Below, piece after piece: positions 53,928 to 63,086 of a DNA stretch of 64,000 nucleotides (position 1 is the first letter of the stretch; every line of letters starts with the position of its first letter). This stretch comes from Litchfieldia alkalitelluris (GTDB lineage: Bacteria > Bacillota > Bacilli > Bacillales > Salisediminibacteriaceae): contig NZ_KZ119600.1 in NCBI RefSeq assembly GCF_002153425.1, forward strand, positions 62,001 through 126,000, given 5' to 3'. A model generated the notes under the pieces. That model searched no databases and was not told where the DNA came from. It was given only the letters and a program-made list of their open reading frames with translations. The position numbers and the translations under genes are program-made.

Positions 53928-54541
53928 TTCATTTGTTTCTATTATTTTAGTGAGTAATTTTTCCAATAAGCTGCTGTCCCCTTTAACCGTTCCATCCATA
54001 TATAAATGATATATATCATCATCTAAATTTAAATTTATTTCTAGTATATATCCTTTAGTTAAAGCAAGTACTCGGATCACTTCCCTTTGTGTCCTGCCGT
54101 TTCCTTCTCTAAATGGATGCATATAGTTTAAATTATCCAATATCTCCGCTAAAGTTTTTATGATTGTGGACTTATCATTTGCTTGTCGATGATAATCTGT
54201 TATCAGTTTATTCATATATTCTGAACCGGTAACAAAGGCTTGCATTGCCATAAACGGATTTCCATCTTTTGATATATTAACTTGACGAAATTCTCTCCAG
54301 CCCAATGATAAATCTCTTCAAACAGGAATTGATGTATCTTCTGAATGTCTTTCATCGAATAAACATGAATGGGATTTTCGAACAAATCAAGTAATTTCTT
54401 CGTAACAATACGATATTCCTTGGTCTGTAATTCTTGTGCAGATTTAATGTTAAATTCATTCCGCAGGACTCCGCTGTCAGGGTCTACATACAAATAATCT
54501 GGGTCTTCATATTTGTATGATGCATATCTTTTCCTAGTCAT
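53925..54541 (-). pseudogene. Fic-domain toxin, split by a frameshift
   Basis: Two frames together make one Fic protein of about 205 residues. The first (54541 down to about 54295) holds MKDIQKIHQFLFEEIYHWAG; the second (from about 54300 down) continues FRQVNISKDGNPFMAMQ and contains the catalytic HPFREGNGRTQRE. The change falls in the conserved WAGE-FR motif around 54290-54305, where one base lost or two gained explains it. Fic enzymes transfer AMP to target proteins. The toxin is probably dead, unless the shift is a sequencing error. Confidence 0.8.
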
Positions 54542-54722
54542 CGGATTTTTCCTTTTGTTTTAAAATAAGATAATCCTTTACTTGTTCGACATCCTGTTTC
54601 GTAGGCTGCCAGCCTTCAATCATATTCGAACTAATTGCGTACAACGCACCTCTAAATTCTTTCTGATTCTTAAATTTAACACCCATAATAGTTAGTTGAG
54701 GTTTATTGACATCCAACTTCAA
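54534..54722 (-). CDS. Antitoxin of the Fic module (VbhA-like)
   Basis: The protein has 62 residues. It contains SNMIEGW, which fits the inhibitory helix motif [S/T]-x-x-x-E-[G/N] of class I Fic antitoxins, whose Glu blocks ATP. TTG at 54722 is eight bases after GGAGG; the TTG at 54737 overlaps the ribosome site. It overlaps the toxin gene by 8 bp. Confidence 0.75.
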   Translation of the reverse strand: MKLDVNKPQLTIMGVKFKNQKEFRGALYAISSNMIEGWQPTKQDVEQVKDYLILKQKEKSDD

Positions 54723-54854
54723 TCCATACACCTCCAAGTACTCATACCCTTATTATATCATGGTTAAAACCTACATAGAAACATGCTTCTTCTGCAAGGA
54801 TTGCCTCCGTTTGTTATACAAGAAAAGCACCCATTTTTTGAGTGCTAGTTATCT

Positions 54855-55688
54855 TTATAAAACCATCCCTAAGATTTCATCAACCCACTCAGGTTCTTCT
54901 TCAATTTCTACTTTTTCACATAAGCTCTTATGTGTTTTTTTAAATTCAGGAATAATTTTTTTCAGTACGTCCATTAAATCATTCGGTTCTCTACTACTAT
55001 GCCAGTCTGCTAAAAGTGCAAGTTGCCAATTATCTAATTCGCTTCTTTCACCTTCATATTTTGCCCAATCCCCGAACGCATTTGGTTGCAACCCTTTGTC
55101 CATATACCAAGCCATTGCCATAGACATTCTTAGATTATCCAGGCAATTTAGGGCGTAATACATTTCTTTTCTGTTTACCCTTCGATAAGCCTCATGAACA
55201 TATGCAAAAAATTTAGTTCTCCACATCTCAACTTCTTGAACATTTGGTCGAAAAAAAAGATTCATTGATTTTTTTAGGAGTTCTTCCATAAATCCTGTTG
55301 TGTCCAAAACAATGCTAATGTTTTGTAACCATACAGATGGTTGAATATCTTCTTTTCTATAATAAAATGTATCAACCTTTATGAAATTATCATAGTGAGC
55401 AACACTATATGTTCCCCAAGGGAAATCTTCGAAAAACAATACCTTCCCCCAGTTTTTAGCTCTCTCTCTTTTGTTCAATCTATATTCTTCAAACACTTCA
55501 TCTTTAACAACTATACGGAGGTCAATATCAGAATATAAGTCTGTATTTCGATTTCCTATTGAACCCCCATAAAAAACAGCTAATACATTTTCATCTTTCA
55601 ATAAATCTTGCTCAATTTCTTTTAGCATAGTTTGACGATATTTTGGTATATTTAAATCTCTATCACGATGTTTATATTCTAATCCCAC
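54855..55688 (-). CDS. Nucleotidyltransferase-fold protein, aminoglycoside adenylyltransferase-like
   Basis: The protein has 277 residues. FYGGSIGNRNTDLYSDIDLR at about 39-58 is the polymerase-beta type motif GGS-x-D-x-D with both metal aspartates. The rest is helical as in ANT(6)/streptomycin adenylyltransferase-like enzymes (LDNLRMSMAMAWYMDKGL). Whether it changes antibiotics is not known. GTG start; the ribosome site AAAGGAG lies 14 bases upstream, rather far. Confidence 0.7.
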   Translation of the reverse strand: MGLEYKHRDRDLNIPKYRQTMLKEIEQDLLKDENVLAVFYGGSIGNRNTDLYSDIDLRIVVKDEVFEEYRLNKRERAKNWGKVLFFEDFPWGTYSVAHYDNFIKVDTFYYRKEDIQPSVWLQNISIVLDTTGFMEELLKKSMNLFFRPNVQEVEMWRTKFFAYVHEAYRRVNRKEMYYALNCLDNLRMSMAMAWYMDKGLQPNAFGDWAKYEGERSELDNWQLALLADWHSSREPNDLMDVLKKIIPEFKKTHKSLCEKVEIEEEPEWVDEILGMVL

Positions 55689-55761
55689 ACATTAAATAAC
55701 CACTCCTTTAATGTTTCTTTTATATTTGTTCGCCATAAAGAAAAAAATTCCTTCTTCAGCT

Positions 55762-55878
55762 ATTCTCCCAGTTACTTCAATATCTTTTATAATCAATTTT
55801 AATGTTAACACTATTTTCCTTTTATTTGGTATGAAAATGTAAAAAGGCATCTCTGCTTATTGCAGAAACGCTTTCCCG
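55762..55878 (-). repeat. Dispersed repeat with terminator hairpin, inverted copy of 61491-61612
   Basis: Its reverse complement matches 61491-61612 along about 115 bp, sharing AGCGTTTCTGCAATAAGCAG, TTTTTACATTTTCA and CAAATAAAAGGAAA. The gap 55689-56117 has no gene. Confidence 0.8.
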
Positions 55879-56117
55879 TATGATTAAGTGAATCATTCAC
55901 AAATTATATAGTAATTAGCATACAATTCTATTATCTAGTACCAGTATCCATAAGATTTCCTAGTATATATATATTACTCCTGGTTATTCAGCTTCTGGCA
56001 TAAAATTTCCTTCAATCTCAAAAGAATACCCTAAGCGCCTTTATATGTCCCAGAACCACCATCGCCTGCGATAACAATTGGTTATTACTAACTTGGTTAA
56101 CACAAGAAGCAACTAGT

Positions 56118-56342
56118 CTATTCCTTACCACCCTGTCTATTGATTAAGTTATCAAAGTCTCCTCGTTTTATAGATATTATTGCAGACAGTAGCGCCAAAG
56201 ATGCAAACAAAGAGGACCATTTAAGATGGAATTCTCCAGTTTCCTGCAATAAACAGTAAGCAACATATGGTACATCTGCAAAACTGATTACTGCAACAAT
56301 CCCTAAAAACCAAAGTAAAAAGATTTTTAATTTATTATTCAT
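56118..56342 (-). CDS. Small two-helix membrane protein
   Basis: The protein has 74 residues with two hydrophobic segments (FLLWFLGIVAVISFADVPYV and SSLFASLALLSAIISI) and a charged end. The ribosome site is weak. No known family is recognised; it may be an immunity- or stress-type small protein, but nothing shows this. Confidence 0.45.
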   Translation of the reverse strand: MNNKLKIFLLWFLGIVAVISFADVPYVAYCLLQETGEFHLKWSSLFASLALLSAIISIKRGDFDNLINRQGGKE

Positions 56343-56450
56343 TTTTAGTTAACCGCCCCAATAGCTTAAGTGTATTTTTCCACAATCAATGTCATTATTG
56401 TTTAATTATACCATAATATTTTCCATTAACTTTCCAAAAAAGCGGAATAA

Positions 56451-56545
56451 TGTAGAAAATATGCTAATTAGATGTATATTTAATTTGTTTTTCATGGTAA
56501 AAAAACGAGACAAATTCACTATGTAAAAAGGGCTCGTTTTTGCTG
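56451..56545 (+). repeat. Dispersed repeat, inverted copy of 59151-59232
   Basis: GCTAATTAGATGTATATTTA, CGAGACAAATTCACTATGT and GCTCGTTTTT match the reverse complement of 59151-59232. It contains a terminator-like stem AACGAG/CTCGTT with a T-run. Confidence 0.75.
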
Positions 56546-56646
56546 TGTAATTTTCATTTACCTTCCTCTAAACGGAACTTCTTACTAGTAGAAGAGTACC
56601 TTTCATCTTTTGAGTAATAGTTGTAAAATATAAATGAACTGGAAAA

Positions 56647-56800
56647 TTGTAGCTAGGGTTCCGCTTTCTTAGAAGGTCTGTGACCGAGGGCTACATCTTT
56701 TACCATAACGTAAAAGGCACCTATTGACATAAAAGGTCCGAGGGGAAAGGTTCAGCGTATTTGCAATGCGTTGAAATCCTTTTCTCCTCGGGCCTTTTTT
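56647..56800 (+). promoter_or_regulatory. ykkC-class riboswitch (likely subtype 2c) with terminator
   Basis: The conserved ykkC segments occur in order: GCTAGGGTTCCGC (56652), GGTCTGTGACCGAGGGCTAC (56675) and GACATAAAAGGTCCGAGGGG (56726). The last one is also the 5' arm of a strong terminator (56733-56800) whose 3' arm CCTTTTCTCCTCGGGCC is followed by TTTTTT. So ligand binding to the aptamer would free transcription. Upstream of a NUDIX hydrolase the subtype 2c, which senses nucleoside diphosphates, is the best guess. Confidence 0.8.
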
Positions 56801-56824
56801 ATTATTTGAAGGGAGGATTATAAG

Positions 56825-57265
56825 TTGAAAAGAATTGATGAATTAAGAGCTGGCGTGGCAGTTATAGTTTTGAATGAGGAAAACCAAGTTTTGTTACAGA
56901 AAAGAGCGGATGTAGAACTATGGGGTATTCCTTCAGGACACATAGAAATTGGAGAAACCGTTTCTAACGCAGCCATTAGAGAAGTAAAGGAGGAAACTAA
57001 TTTAGATATAAGAATTAAAAAGCTGATTGGAGTATACTCTGAGCCTAACTCGCAGGTTTTTACTTATCCAAATGGTGAGGTAGTGCATTTTATAACAACT
57101 TGTTTTCTTGCTGAAGTTAGGTGTGGAGAACTTAGATGTAATTCTGATGAATCACTTGAGGTGAGATTTTTTGATCCAGAAAATCTACCGCGAAACTTAC
57201 TGAAAATGCACCCCCGCTGGTTAAAGGATGCCCTTGCTAATCGAGATCAGGCATTTATTCGATAA
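56825..57265 (+). CDS. NUDIX hydrolase
   Basis: The protein has 146 residues. The Nudix box GHIEIGETVSNAAIREVKEE-TNL fits G-x5-E-x7-R-E-U-x-E-E-x-G-U except that the final Gly is Asn. The helical metal-binding glutamates are intact. It probably hydrolyses a nucleotide diphosphate compound. TTG at 56825 is set by GGGAGG eight bases upstream. It is directly downstream of a riboswitch and alone. Confidence 0.88.
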   Translation: MKRIDELRAGVAVIVLNEENQVLLQKRADVELWGIPSGHIEIGETVSNAAIREVKEETNLDIRIKKLIGVYSEPNSQVFTYPNGEVVHFITTCFLAEVRCGELRCNSDESLEVRFFDPENLPRNLLKMHPRWLKDALANRDQAFIR

Positions 57266-57469
57266 ATGTTATCCTATTTTCATAGTTATAAAGACAACTC
57301 CAGGTACATGCTGGATTACTTTTAAACTATTATTACGATTAAAAAGTTATAATATTTTAATTTTTTAAAAATAGTGTTAAACTATGAACATAATAAAATT
57401 TACTTCAGAAAGATGTGCCCAAGTCAGGCGGTCATTCTTTCTGTAAATCTTATGATAAGGACGGGAAAA

Positions 57470-58978
57470 ATGGATAGCAAACACACGAAAACAGACGTTA
57501 TCTTAATAGGTGCAGGTGTCATGAGTGCGACATTGGGGACGCTTCTGAAGGAATTAGTACCAGACTGGGATATTACAGTTTTCGAGAAGCTCTCAAACGC
57601 AGGGGAAGAAAGCTCAAATGAATGGAATAATGCAGGAACAGGGCATGCGGCTTTATGTGAATTAAACTACACATCGGAAAAACCTGATGGATCTGTAGAT
57701 ATTAGTAAAGCAATTAAGGTAAATGAACAGTTTCAAGTTTCTATGCAGTTTTGGTCTTATTTAGCAAACAACAAATTGCTCAGAGAACCACAGAATTTTA
57801 TTAAGGAATTGCCACACATGAGTTTTGTCCAAGGGGAAGCTAATGTCAATTTTTTAAGAAATCGTTATAAAGCGCTATCAAATAACCCCTTATTTGAAGA
57901 GATGGTGTTCTCTGATGATCCAGATCAGTTAAAAGAATGGGCTCCCGTTATGATGAAAGACAGGGAAATCACAGAACCAATTGCAGCAACGAAAGTGGAT
58001 TCTGGTACGGACGTAAACTTTGGGGCATTAACGAGAATGATGTTTGACCATTTATCTAGTAAAGGTGTCAACATCCACTATAATAACAGTGTCACTAATA
58101 TTAAACGTAATAGTGAAGGTTCCTGGGACCTACAGGTGCTAAACTTGAGAAGCGGTAGCCTTAAGACTTACACTTCAAAGTTTGTTTTTATTGGTGGCGG
58201 TGGTGGAAGCTTACATTTACTGCAAAAATCAGGTATCCCCGAAGGAAAGAATATTGGAGGATTCCCTGTAAGTGGTCTTTTTATGGTATGCAACAATCCA
58301 TTCGTAACGGAGCAGCACCATGCTAAAGTATACGGTAAAGCAAAGGTAGGCGCACCTCCAATGTCTGTGCCCCACCTTGATACTAGATTCATAGATAATA
58401 AGAAATCGTTACTGTTCGGTCCGTTTGCAGGCTTTACACCGAAGTTTTTAAAGTATGGTTCTATGTTTGATTTGCTGTCTTCTGTGAAGCCAGATAACGT
58501 GTTAACAATGCTTGCTGCTGGTGCAAAAAATATGTCGTTGACGAAATATTTAATCCAGCAAGTTATGCTATCCAAGGAAAAGCGCATGGAAGAGTTACGT
58601 GAATTTATTCCAAATGCAAAGAGTGAGGATTGGGATTTAGTTGTGGCAGGCCAACGTGTGCAGGTTATTAAAGATACGGAAGATGGAGGAGTCGGAACCC
58701 TTCAATTTGGTACAGAAGTGGTAACAGCGGAAGACGGCTCTATTGCAGCATTACTCGGTGCATCACCAGGTGCTTCCACTGCAGTTTCCGTTATGCTTGA
58801 GATCGTGGAGAGATGTTTCCCGGAACACTTAAAAGAATGGGAGCCTAAAATCAAAGAAATGGTACCGTCATATGGTTTGTCCTTAATGGAAAACCCTGAG
58901 CTTCTTAAGGAAATTCAAAGATCAACATCTGAGTCACTCGGGTTTGTTGAACGTGAGGTTGTATACAGTAACGCCTGA
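57470..58978 (+). CDS. mqo: Malate:quinone oxidoreductase
   Basis: The protein has 502 residues, the family length. FAD motif [18 protein letters not shown] is near the start; [19 protein letters not shown] and [15 protein letters not shown] are MQO signatures. It oxidises malate and reduces quinone at the membrane. ATG at 57470 follows AAGGACGGGA; the longer frame from 57374 has no support. A terminator follows. Confidence 0.95.
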   Translation: MDSKHTKTDVILIGAGVMSATLGTLLKELVPDWDITVFEKLSNAGEESSNEWNNAGTGHAALCELNYTSEKPDGSVDISKAIKVNEQFQVSMQFWSYLANNKLLREPQNFIKELPHMSFVQGEANVNFLRNRYKALSNNPLFEEMVFSDDPDQLKEWAPVMMKDREITEPIAATKVDSGTDVNFGALTRMMFDHLSSKGVNIHYNNSVTNIKRNSEGSWDLQVLNLRSGSLKTYTSKFVFIGGGGGSLHLLQKSGIPEGKNIGGFPVSGLFMVCNNPFVTEQHHAKVYGKAKVGAPPMSVPHLDTRFIDNKKSLLFGPFAGFTPKFLKYGSMFDLLSSVKPDNVLTMLAAGAKNMSLTKYLIQQVMLSKEKRMEELREFIPNAKSEDWDLVVAGQRVQVIKDTEDGGVGTLQFGTEVVTAEDGSIAALLGASPGASTAVSVMLEIVERCFPEHLKEWEPKIKEMVPSYGLSLMENPELLKEIQRSTSESLGFVEREVVYSNA

Positions 58979-58986
58979 CAAGGGGA

Positions 58987-59018
58987 AAAAATCGCAGATT
59001 GACGTCTGCGATTTTTTT
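58987..59018 (+). terminator. Terminator after mqo
   Basis: AAATCGCAGA pairs with TCTGCGATTT, followed by TTTT. Confidence 0.9.
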
Positions 59019-59150
59019 ATATATTGAGGTTAACGTCGAGAGTTCTGTAGTGGTATAAAATATGACTTAGTTGAACGATAAAACAAATAAAGGCATGAGA
59101 ATCAACGATAAGTAGTTCCATTTAGAGGGAGAAAAACTAATAATTATAAC

Positions 59151-59232
59151 AAAAACGAGACCTGTTCACATAGTGCATTTGTCTCGATTTTTCAATCTAA
59201 AAAAAATAGTAAATATACATCTAATTAGCTCG
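59151..59232 (-). repeat. Dispersed repeat, inverted copy of 56451-56545
   Basis: AACGAGAC pairs with GTCTCGATT to form a terminator-like stem; the remainder matches the copy before the riboswitch region. The gap 59019-59507 has otherwise only an extended -10 (TGGTATAAT, 59283-59291). Confidence 0.75.
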
Positions 59233-59507
59233 TTTTTGTAGCGTTCGTACTCTGCTTATTCCGGAAGCGACTGGAGATTTAATGGTATAATTAAATAATG
59301 GAAATTAGATTGTTAAACAGTGTACTTAAGTGAATGGATAGAAGAGTGAAAGAAGCAATCATGTGCACGATATCATTTTATAGTAAAATATTGGAAACAC
59401 CCCTGGTATACTTTGAAATTTCAAAATATTTATTATATACTAATATCATACCTAGTATTACTATGTATTTAATGAAAGGGTTAAATTATGATTGGAGGAG
59501 ATTTATT

Positions 59508-59930
59508 ATGAAAAAAGTATTATTGTTAATATTCTTAGTATTTTGTTGTGTTTCTTTAATTGCTTGTCAATCTGAAAATGAAGAAATGGCATTATTAGAT
59601 ACTATAGCTGATATTTTAATCTCCAAATCAAATGGTTATGGAGGGTTAAATGAAGATTATTTTCTTTCGTTTAACCAAGAAGAAACTATATCAGTTTTTG
59701 AAGTTATTTTGAAAAATACAAAAGGAATAAGTCAAACTGTGGATGTGACTAATGAAAAACCTGATTTCGACATATTGATACGTTATGAAGATGGTAATAA
59801 TCAAGGATTACATCTTTCACTTGGAAATGAGGGGGAAGAAAGCGTAATAACGTATATCGGTCACGAAAGAAATGGCTTTATTGTTTCTGCTAAAGATACA
59901 AATGAATTAAGACTGTTATTAGGCGTTTAA
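59508..59930 (+). CDS. Lipoprotein of unknown function
   Basis: The protein has 140 residues. MKKVLLLIFLVFCCVSLIAC is a lipoprotein signal with Cys20. The mature domain has VFEVILKNTKGISQTVDVTN and FDILIRYEDGNNQGLHLSLG, beta-type, with no family I know. ATG at 59508 follows GGAGGAG; the longer frame from 59334 is rejected because the signal peptide would be internal. Confidence 0.7.
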   Translation: MKKVLLLIFLVFCCVSLIACQSENEEMALLDTIADILISKSNGYGGLNEDYFLSFNQEETISVFEVILKNTKGISQTVDVTNEKPDFDILIRYEDGNNQGLHLSLGNEGEESVITYIGHERNGFIVSAKDTNELRLLLGV

Positions 59931-60065
59931 TAAGACATTATTAAATAAACGGGATGCGCTAGTAATATAAGCTGTCGAGACCTTGTAGAATAAACAAGGA
60001 GGTTACTTAAACAAATACCTTTGAAATGCAGAATAGTGAGAGTATAACTTAGGAGGTAAATTCTA

Positions 60066-60758
60066 ATGGAAGCAACTATTCCAACACATATTGCTATTAT
60101 GATGGACGGAAATGGAAGGTGGGGAAAACAGAGAGGGCTTACTAGAAGTCAGGGACATTATGCTGGTTCTAAAACGATGGAAAATCTTATTAAGGACTCA
60201 TTAGACTTAGGTATTAAAGTTTTGACTTTATATGCGTTTTCTACAGAGAACTGGACAAGACCTATAAAGGAAATCCAATACTTAATGAATTTACCTGCAA
60301 AGTTTCTAAATGCAAAGCTACCTGATTTTATGGAGAATAATATAAAGATATGTATCTCTGGAGACATTGAAGGACTACCAAGTCATACTAAAAAGGCTGT
60401 AAAAATTGCTGTTAGTGAAACAAAAAACAATAATAAACTTATCGTAAATTTCGCTTTAAATTATGGAGGAAGACATGAAATAATTGCAGCTGTTAAAAAA
60501 ATAGCAAATGATATTCAAAATTCAATAATAACTAATAAAAATATAGATGAAAAACTTATAAATTCATACCTCTATACAACTGGTCTCCCCGACCCTGATA
60601 TAATTATTAGAACTGGAGGAGAGAAGAGAATTAGTAACTTTTTATTATGGCAATCTTCAAATTCAGAATTATGGTTTACTGATACCTACTTTCCAGATTT
60701 TAATAAAAGACTACTCCTTCAAGCAATTGATGAAGTTAATAGAAGAAAAATTAAATAA
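60066..60758 (+). CDS. Isoprenyl transferase (UppS family) paralogue
   Basis: The protein has 230 residues. HIAIMMDGNGRWGKQRGL, LYAFSTENWTRP and DIIIRTGGEKRISNFLLWQS are cis-prenyltransferase signatures; the usual RTSGE is RTGGE here. The gene is more AT-rich than the core genes and stands outside the rpsB-uppS-cdsA context, so it is probably an additional, acquired copy. It would make a cis-polyprenyl diphosphate. The ATG follows TAGGAGG. Confidence 0.88.
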   Translation: MEATIPTHIAIMMDGNGRWGKQRGLTRSQGHYAGSKTMENLIKDSLDLGIKVLTLYAFSTENWTRPIKEIQYLMNLPAKFLNAKLPDFMENNIKICISGDIEGLPSHTKKAVKIAVSETKNNNKLIVNFALNYGGRHEIIAAVKKIANDIQNSIITNKNIDEKLINSYLYTTGLPDPDIIIRTGGEKRISNFLLWQSSNSELWFTDTYFPDFNKRLLLQAIDEVNRRKIK

Positions 60759-60936
60759 ATTCAATACATTTATGTATTTTATAATCGTTTTTACTTTTAA
60801 TGGTATTATTTTACCTACTTACATAGAATATCTATGTATCGGAGGAGTTGACTATAATATGAACAAAAGAAAGTTGTTTTGTTGGAATGTTGTATAAATG
60901 GGGAAAAATTATGGGATGTAACAAGAGGAGGAATAT

Positions 60937-61485
60937 ATGAAAAACATAATTAGTGCTGGTCTATTATTTTTAAATATAATTATATTTTTCAATGTTGCTG
61001 GTTGTGGCAATTATATAACTCGTGAAGAAGCTATGAATGAGGTAAAATCAATTGACTTATCAAACGAAAATATTGATGGGATTATGTTAGGAATGGTCAT
61101 AACTGATGATAAATTTGTCGAAGAACATGGGCAATTTGTAGTTCACCCTGATAATGATGATAGAGCTCCAGATGCACCCAAAAAGCATTATGACTTGTAT
61201 TGGAATGGAGATATTATTATTAGAGTCGACAAGGAAACAAATGAAATTCTAATGGTGCAACCATTGGAAAGCAATACCAATGCAACGACAATGAATGGGA
61301 TTGCAATAGGAACTTCCCTTGAAGGTGTCATCGACTTATATGGAGATGATTACTATATATACGAGGATAGTAGTCAAACATTAAAAGAAATCGGTTATGC
61401 TGACCATAATAACAATATAAGAATATCATTTGGTCATTTTTATGAAAAGGTTACTTCTATTAGTTTAGGATATATTGTTGACTAA
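60937..61485 (+). CDS. Lipoprotein of unknown function
   Basis: The protein has 182 residues. Signal peptide with lipobox VAGC (Cys23), then a soluble domain with DGIMLGMVITDDKF, WNGDIIIRVDKETNEI and GIAIGTSLEGVIDLYGDDYY, a pattern like other small lipoproteins with periplasm-type beta folds. The ATG follows AGAGGAGGAA. A terminator repeat follows. The family is not recognised. Confidence 0.7.
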   Translation: MKNIISAGLLFLNIIIFFNVAGCGNYITREEAMNEVKSIDLSNENIDGIMLGMVITDDKFVEEHGQFVVHPDNDDRAPDAPKKHYDLYWNGDIIIRVDKETNEILMVQPLESNTNATTMNGIAIGTSLEGVIDLYGDDYYIYEDSSQTLKEIGYADHNNNIRISFGHFYEKVTSISLGYIVD

Positions 61486-61490
61486 CTAAA

Positions 61491-61612
61491 GGGTAAGCGT
61501 TTCTGCAATAAGCAGAGACGCTTTTTTACATTTTCAACCCAAATAAAAGGAAATTAGTGTTAGCATTAAAATAGAGTATAAAAGATAAAGAAGTAACGGA
61601 GAGGTTAGGAGA
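61491..61612 (+). repeat. Dispersed repeat with terminator hairpin
   Basis: AGCGTTTCTGC pairs with GCAGAGACGCT, followed by TTTTTT, so it ends the preceding lipoprotein gene. The whole 120 bp matches the reverse complement of 55762-55878. Confidence 0.8.
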
Positions 61613-61643
61613 AAAAATAGAAATAGTATTGGAGATGAAAGTA

Positions 61644-62129
61644 ATGAACGAAGAATTAGATAAAGCAATTGAATTACGGAAAAGGGGAAATCACAAAGAG
61701 TCGAACAAATTACTAATGAGATTAGCAGAGGAGTATCCTGATGATACTTCAATTAACTACCAATGTGCCTGGAGTTATGACATATTAGGGGAAGAAGCAA
61801 ATGCAGTGCCTTTTTATGAAAAAGCCATCAAGCTAGGGCTGCCTGAAAAGGATTTAGAAGACGCATTACTGGGATTAGGTAGTACATACAGAACATTGGG
61901 AGAATACGAAAAGTCAAAAAACACATTTGAAAAAGGCATGGGACTATTCCCCAATAACAGAGCAATGCACACGTTCTATTCGATGACTCTATATAACTTG
62001 AATGAACATAGTAAAGCTATGGAGCTATTACTAAAATGTTTAATAGATACGACTAAAGACCCTGAGATTTCCAGTTATAAAAAAGCAATTGAATTCGATT
62101 CGAACAAATTAGATGAAATTTGGAAGTGA
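61644..62129 (+). CDS. Tetratricopeptide repeat protein
   Basis: The protein has 161 residues. About four TPR-like helix pairs are seen (ELDKAIELRKRGNHKESNKL, INYQCAWSYDILGEEANAVP, ALLGLGSTYRTLGEYEKSKN, HTFYSMTLYNLNEHSKAMEL). TPR_5 proteins of this size are common in Bacillaceae accessory DNA; the partner is unknown. ATG at 61644 follows GGAGATG. Confidence 0.82.
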   Translation: MNEELDKAIELRKRGNHKESNKLLMRLAEEYPDDTSINYQCAWSYDILGEEANAVPFYEKAIKLGLPEKDLEDALLGLGSTYRTLGEYEKSKNTFEKGMGLFPNNRAMHTFYSMTLYNLNEHSKAMELLLKCLIDTTKDPEISSYKKAIEFDSNKLDEIWK

Positions 62130-62150
62130 TTTGTGAAAATATACTTACAT

Positions 62151-62205
62151 TAACGGAAGCAATAGTAAAGTATCTTTCGCTTCTGTTGTGGTGCTAACGG
62201 GGAGT
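62151..62205 (+). repeat. TAACGGGG-bounded intergenic element, copy 1
   Basis: It runs from TAACGGAAG to GCTAACGGGGAG, 55 bp, with internal TTTCGCTTCTGTTGTGGTGC. Similar elements lie at 62819, 63087/63121 and 63756. Confidence 0.7.
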
Positions 62206-62281
62206 TCAACGGAAAAAACCAAAACTTTAACAAATGTGCTTACCAAAAATAATAAAAGTGTTAAATAGGGGGATTAGAGAG

Positions 62282-62821
62282 ATGAAAACATCAGATTTGC
62301 CGAAAGTTCAAGTAAGAGAATTAACTCTCGACGATGTGGAAGACCGTTATCAATGGTGTTTAGATAAAGAAGTGACCAAACACCTAAATATGCCAGAGAA
62401 GTACCCACCGTTTAGCAAGGATGAAACCAGAAGTTGGGTTGAGAAGTGCATTAACAAAACAAATGGGTACGAACAAAAAGCCATTGTAACAGAAGGAGGA
62501 AAGCACATTGGTTGGGTTGACTTAAAGAACATAGATAAAATGAATAAGCACGCAGAATTAGGGATTGCAATAGGTGATAAGGAATATTGGGGCAAGGGCT
62601 TTGGACTTGCTGCAATGAAGGAAATGCTGCTATGGGGATTTAACGAATTAGGTTTAAATAAGATTTGGTTAAGAGTTGAAGTAGATAATGAAAAGGCAAT
62701 CAAATCTTATATTCGAATGGGTTATGTGGAAGAGGGGATTTTGAGACAAGACCGATTAAGAAATGGAGAATTTGTAGACCGTTTAAGAATGAGTATTCTT
62801 AAGCAGGAGTTCTTCAAGTAA
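62282..62821 (+). CDS. GNAT acetyltransferase, RimJ/RimL type
   Basis: The protein has 179 residues. AELGIAIGDKEYWGKGFGLA (acetyl-CoA loop), NKIWLRVEVDNEKAIKSY and RMGYVEEGILRQDRLRNGEF are RimJ/L-type signatures. The substrate is unknown. ATG at 62282 follows GGGGGATTAGAG. Its stop TAA opens a TAACGGGG element. Confidence 0.88.
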   Translation: MKTSDLPKVQVRELTLDDVEDRYQWCLDKEVTKHLNMPEKYPPFSKDETRSWVEKCINKTNGYEQKAIVTEGGKHIGWVDLKNIDKMNKHAELGIAIGDKEYWGKGFGLAAMKEMLLWGFNELGLNKIWLRVEVDNEKAIKSYIRMGYVEEGILRQDRLRNGEFVDRLRMSILKQEFFK

Positions 62822-62874
62822 CGGGGAGCGGGAGTTGCACAAGTCTTCGCTTTCGTTATGGCGCTAACGGGGAG
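62819..62874 (+). repeat. TAACGGGG-bounded intergenic element, copy 2
   Basis: It starts in the GNAT stop codon and ends GCGCTAACGGGGAG. The 3' part CGTTATGGCGCTAACG can fold (CGTTA/TAACG). Confidence 0.75.
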
Positions 62875-62961
62875 TTTCCTTAAACAATTGCTATTAGTAA
62901 TTGAAACTTTTTATTAAGTCTTTTCGTATGTAAGAGAAAATTAAATGATGGGGTGTTTGTT

Positions 62962-63066
62962 ATGATGAGTAATGTAGGAATTCCAGGGTTAATGATGATT
63001 TTGGTTATACTTGCCGTAATTGTAGGAGGTATTTGGCTATTATTTCGTGCATTATCAAAAAAGTAA
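62962..63066 (+). CDS. Single-span small membrane protein (34 residues)
   Basis: The frame begins MMSNVGIPGLMMILVI and continues with a hydrophobic helix ending FRALSKK. GGGGTG lies about six bases upstream. The start resembles the TatA N-terminus, but the TatA amphipathic helix is missing. It lies between two TAACGGGG elements, like a one-gene cassette. Confidence 0.5.
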   Translation: MMSNVGIPGLMMILVILAVIVGGIWLLFRALSKK

Positions 63067-63086
63067 TCGCTCTTGACTTTGAACTG

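Noticed and set aside
60860-60897. 12-codon ORF (MNKRKLFCWNVV) after CGGAGGAG
   Set aside because: It has a good ribosome site, but is very short and lies before a lipoprotein with its own site. No attenuator is seen.
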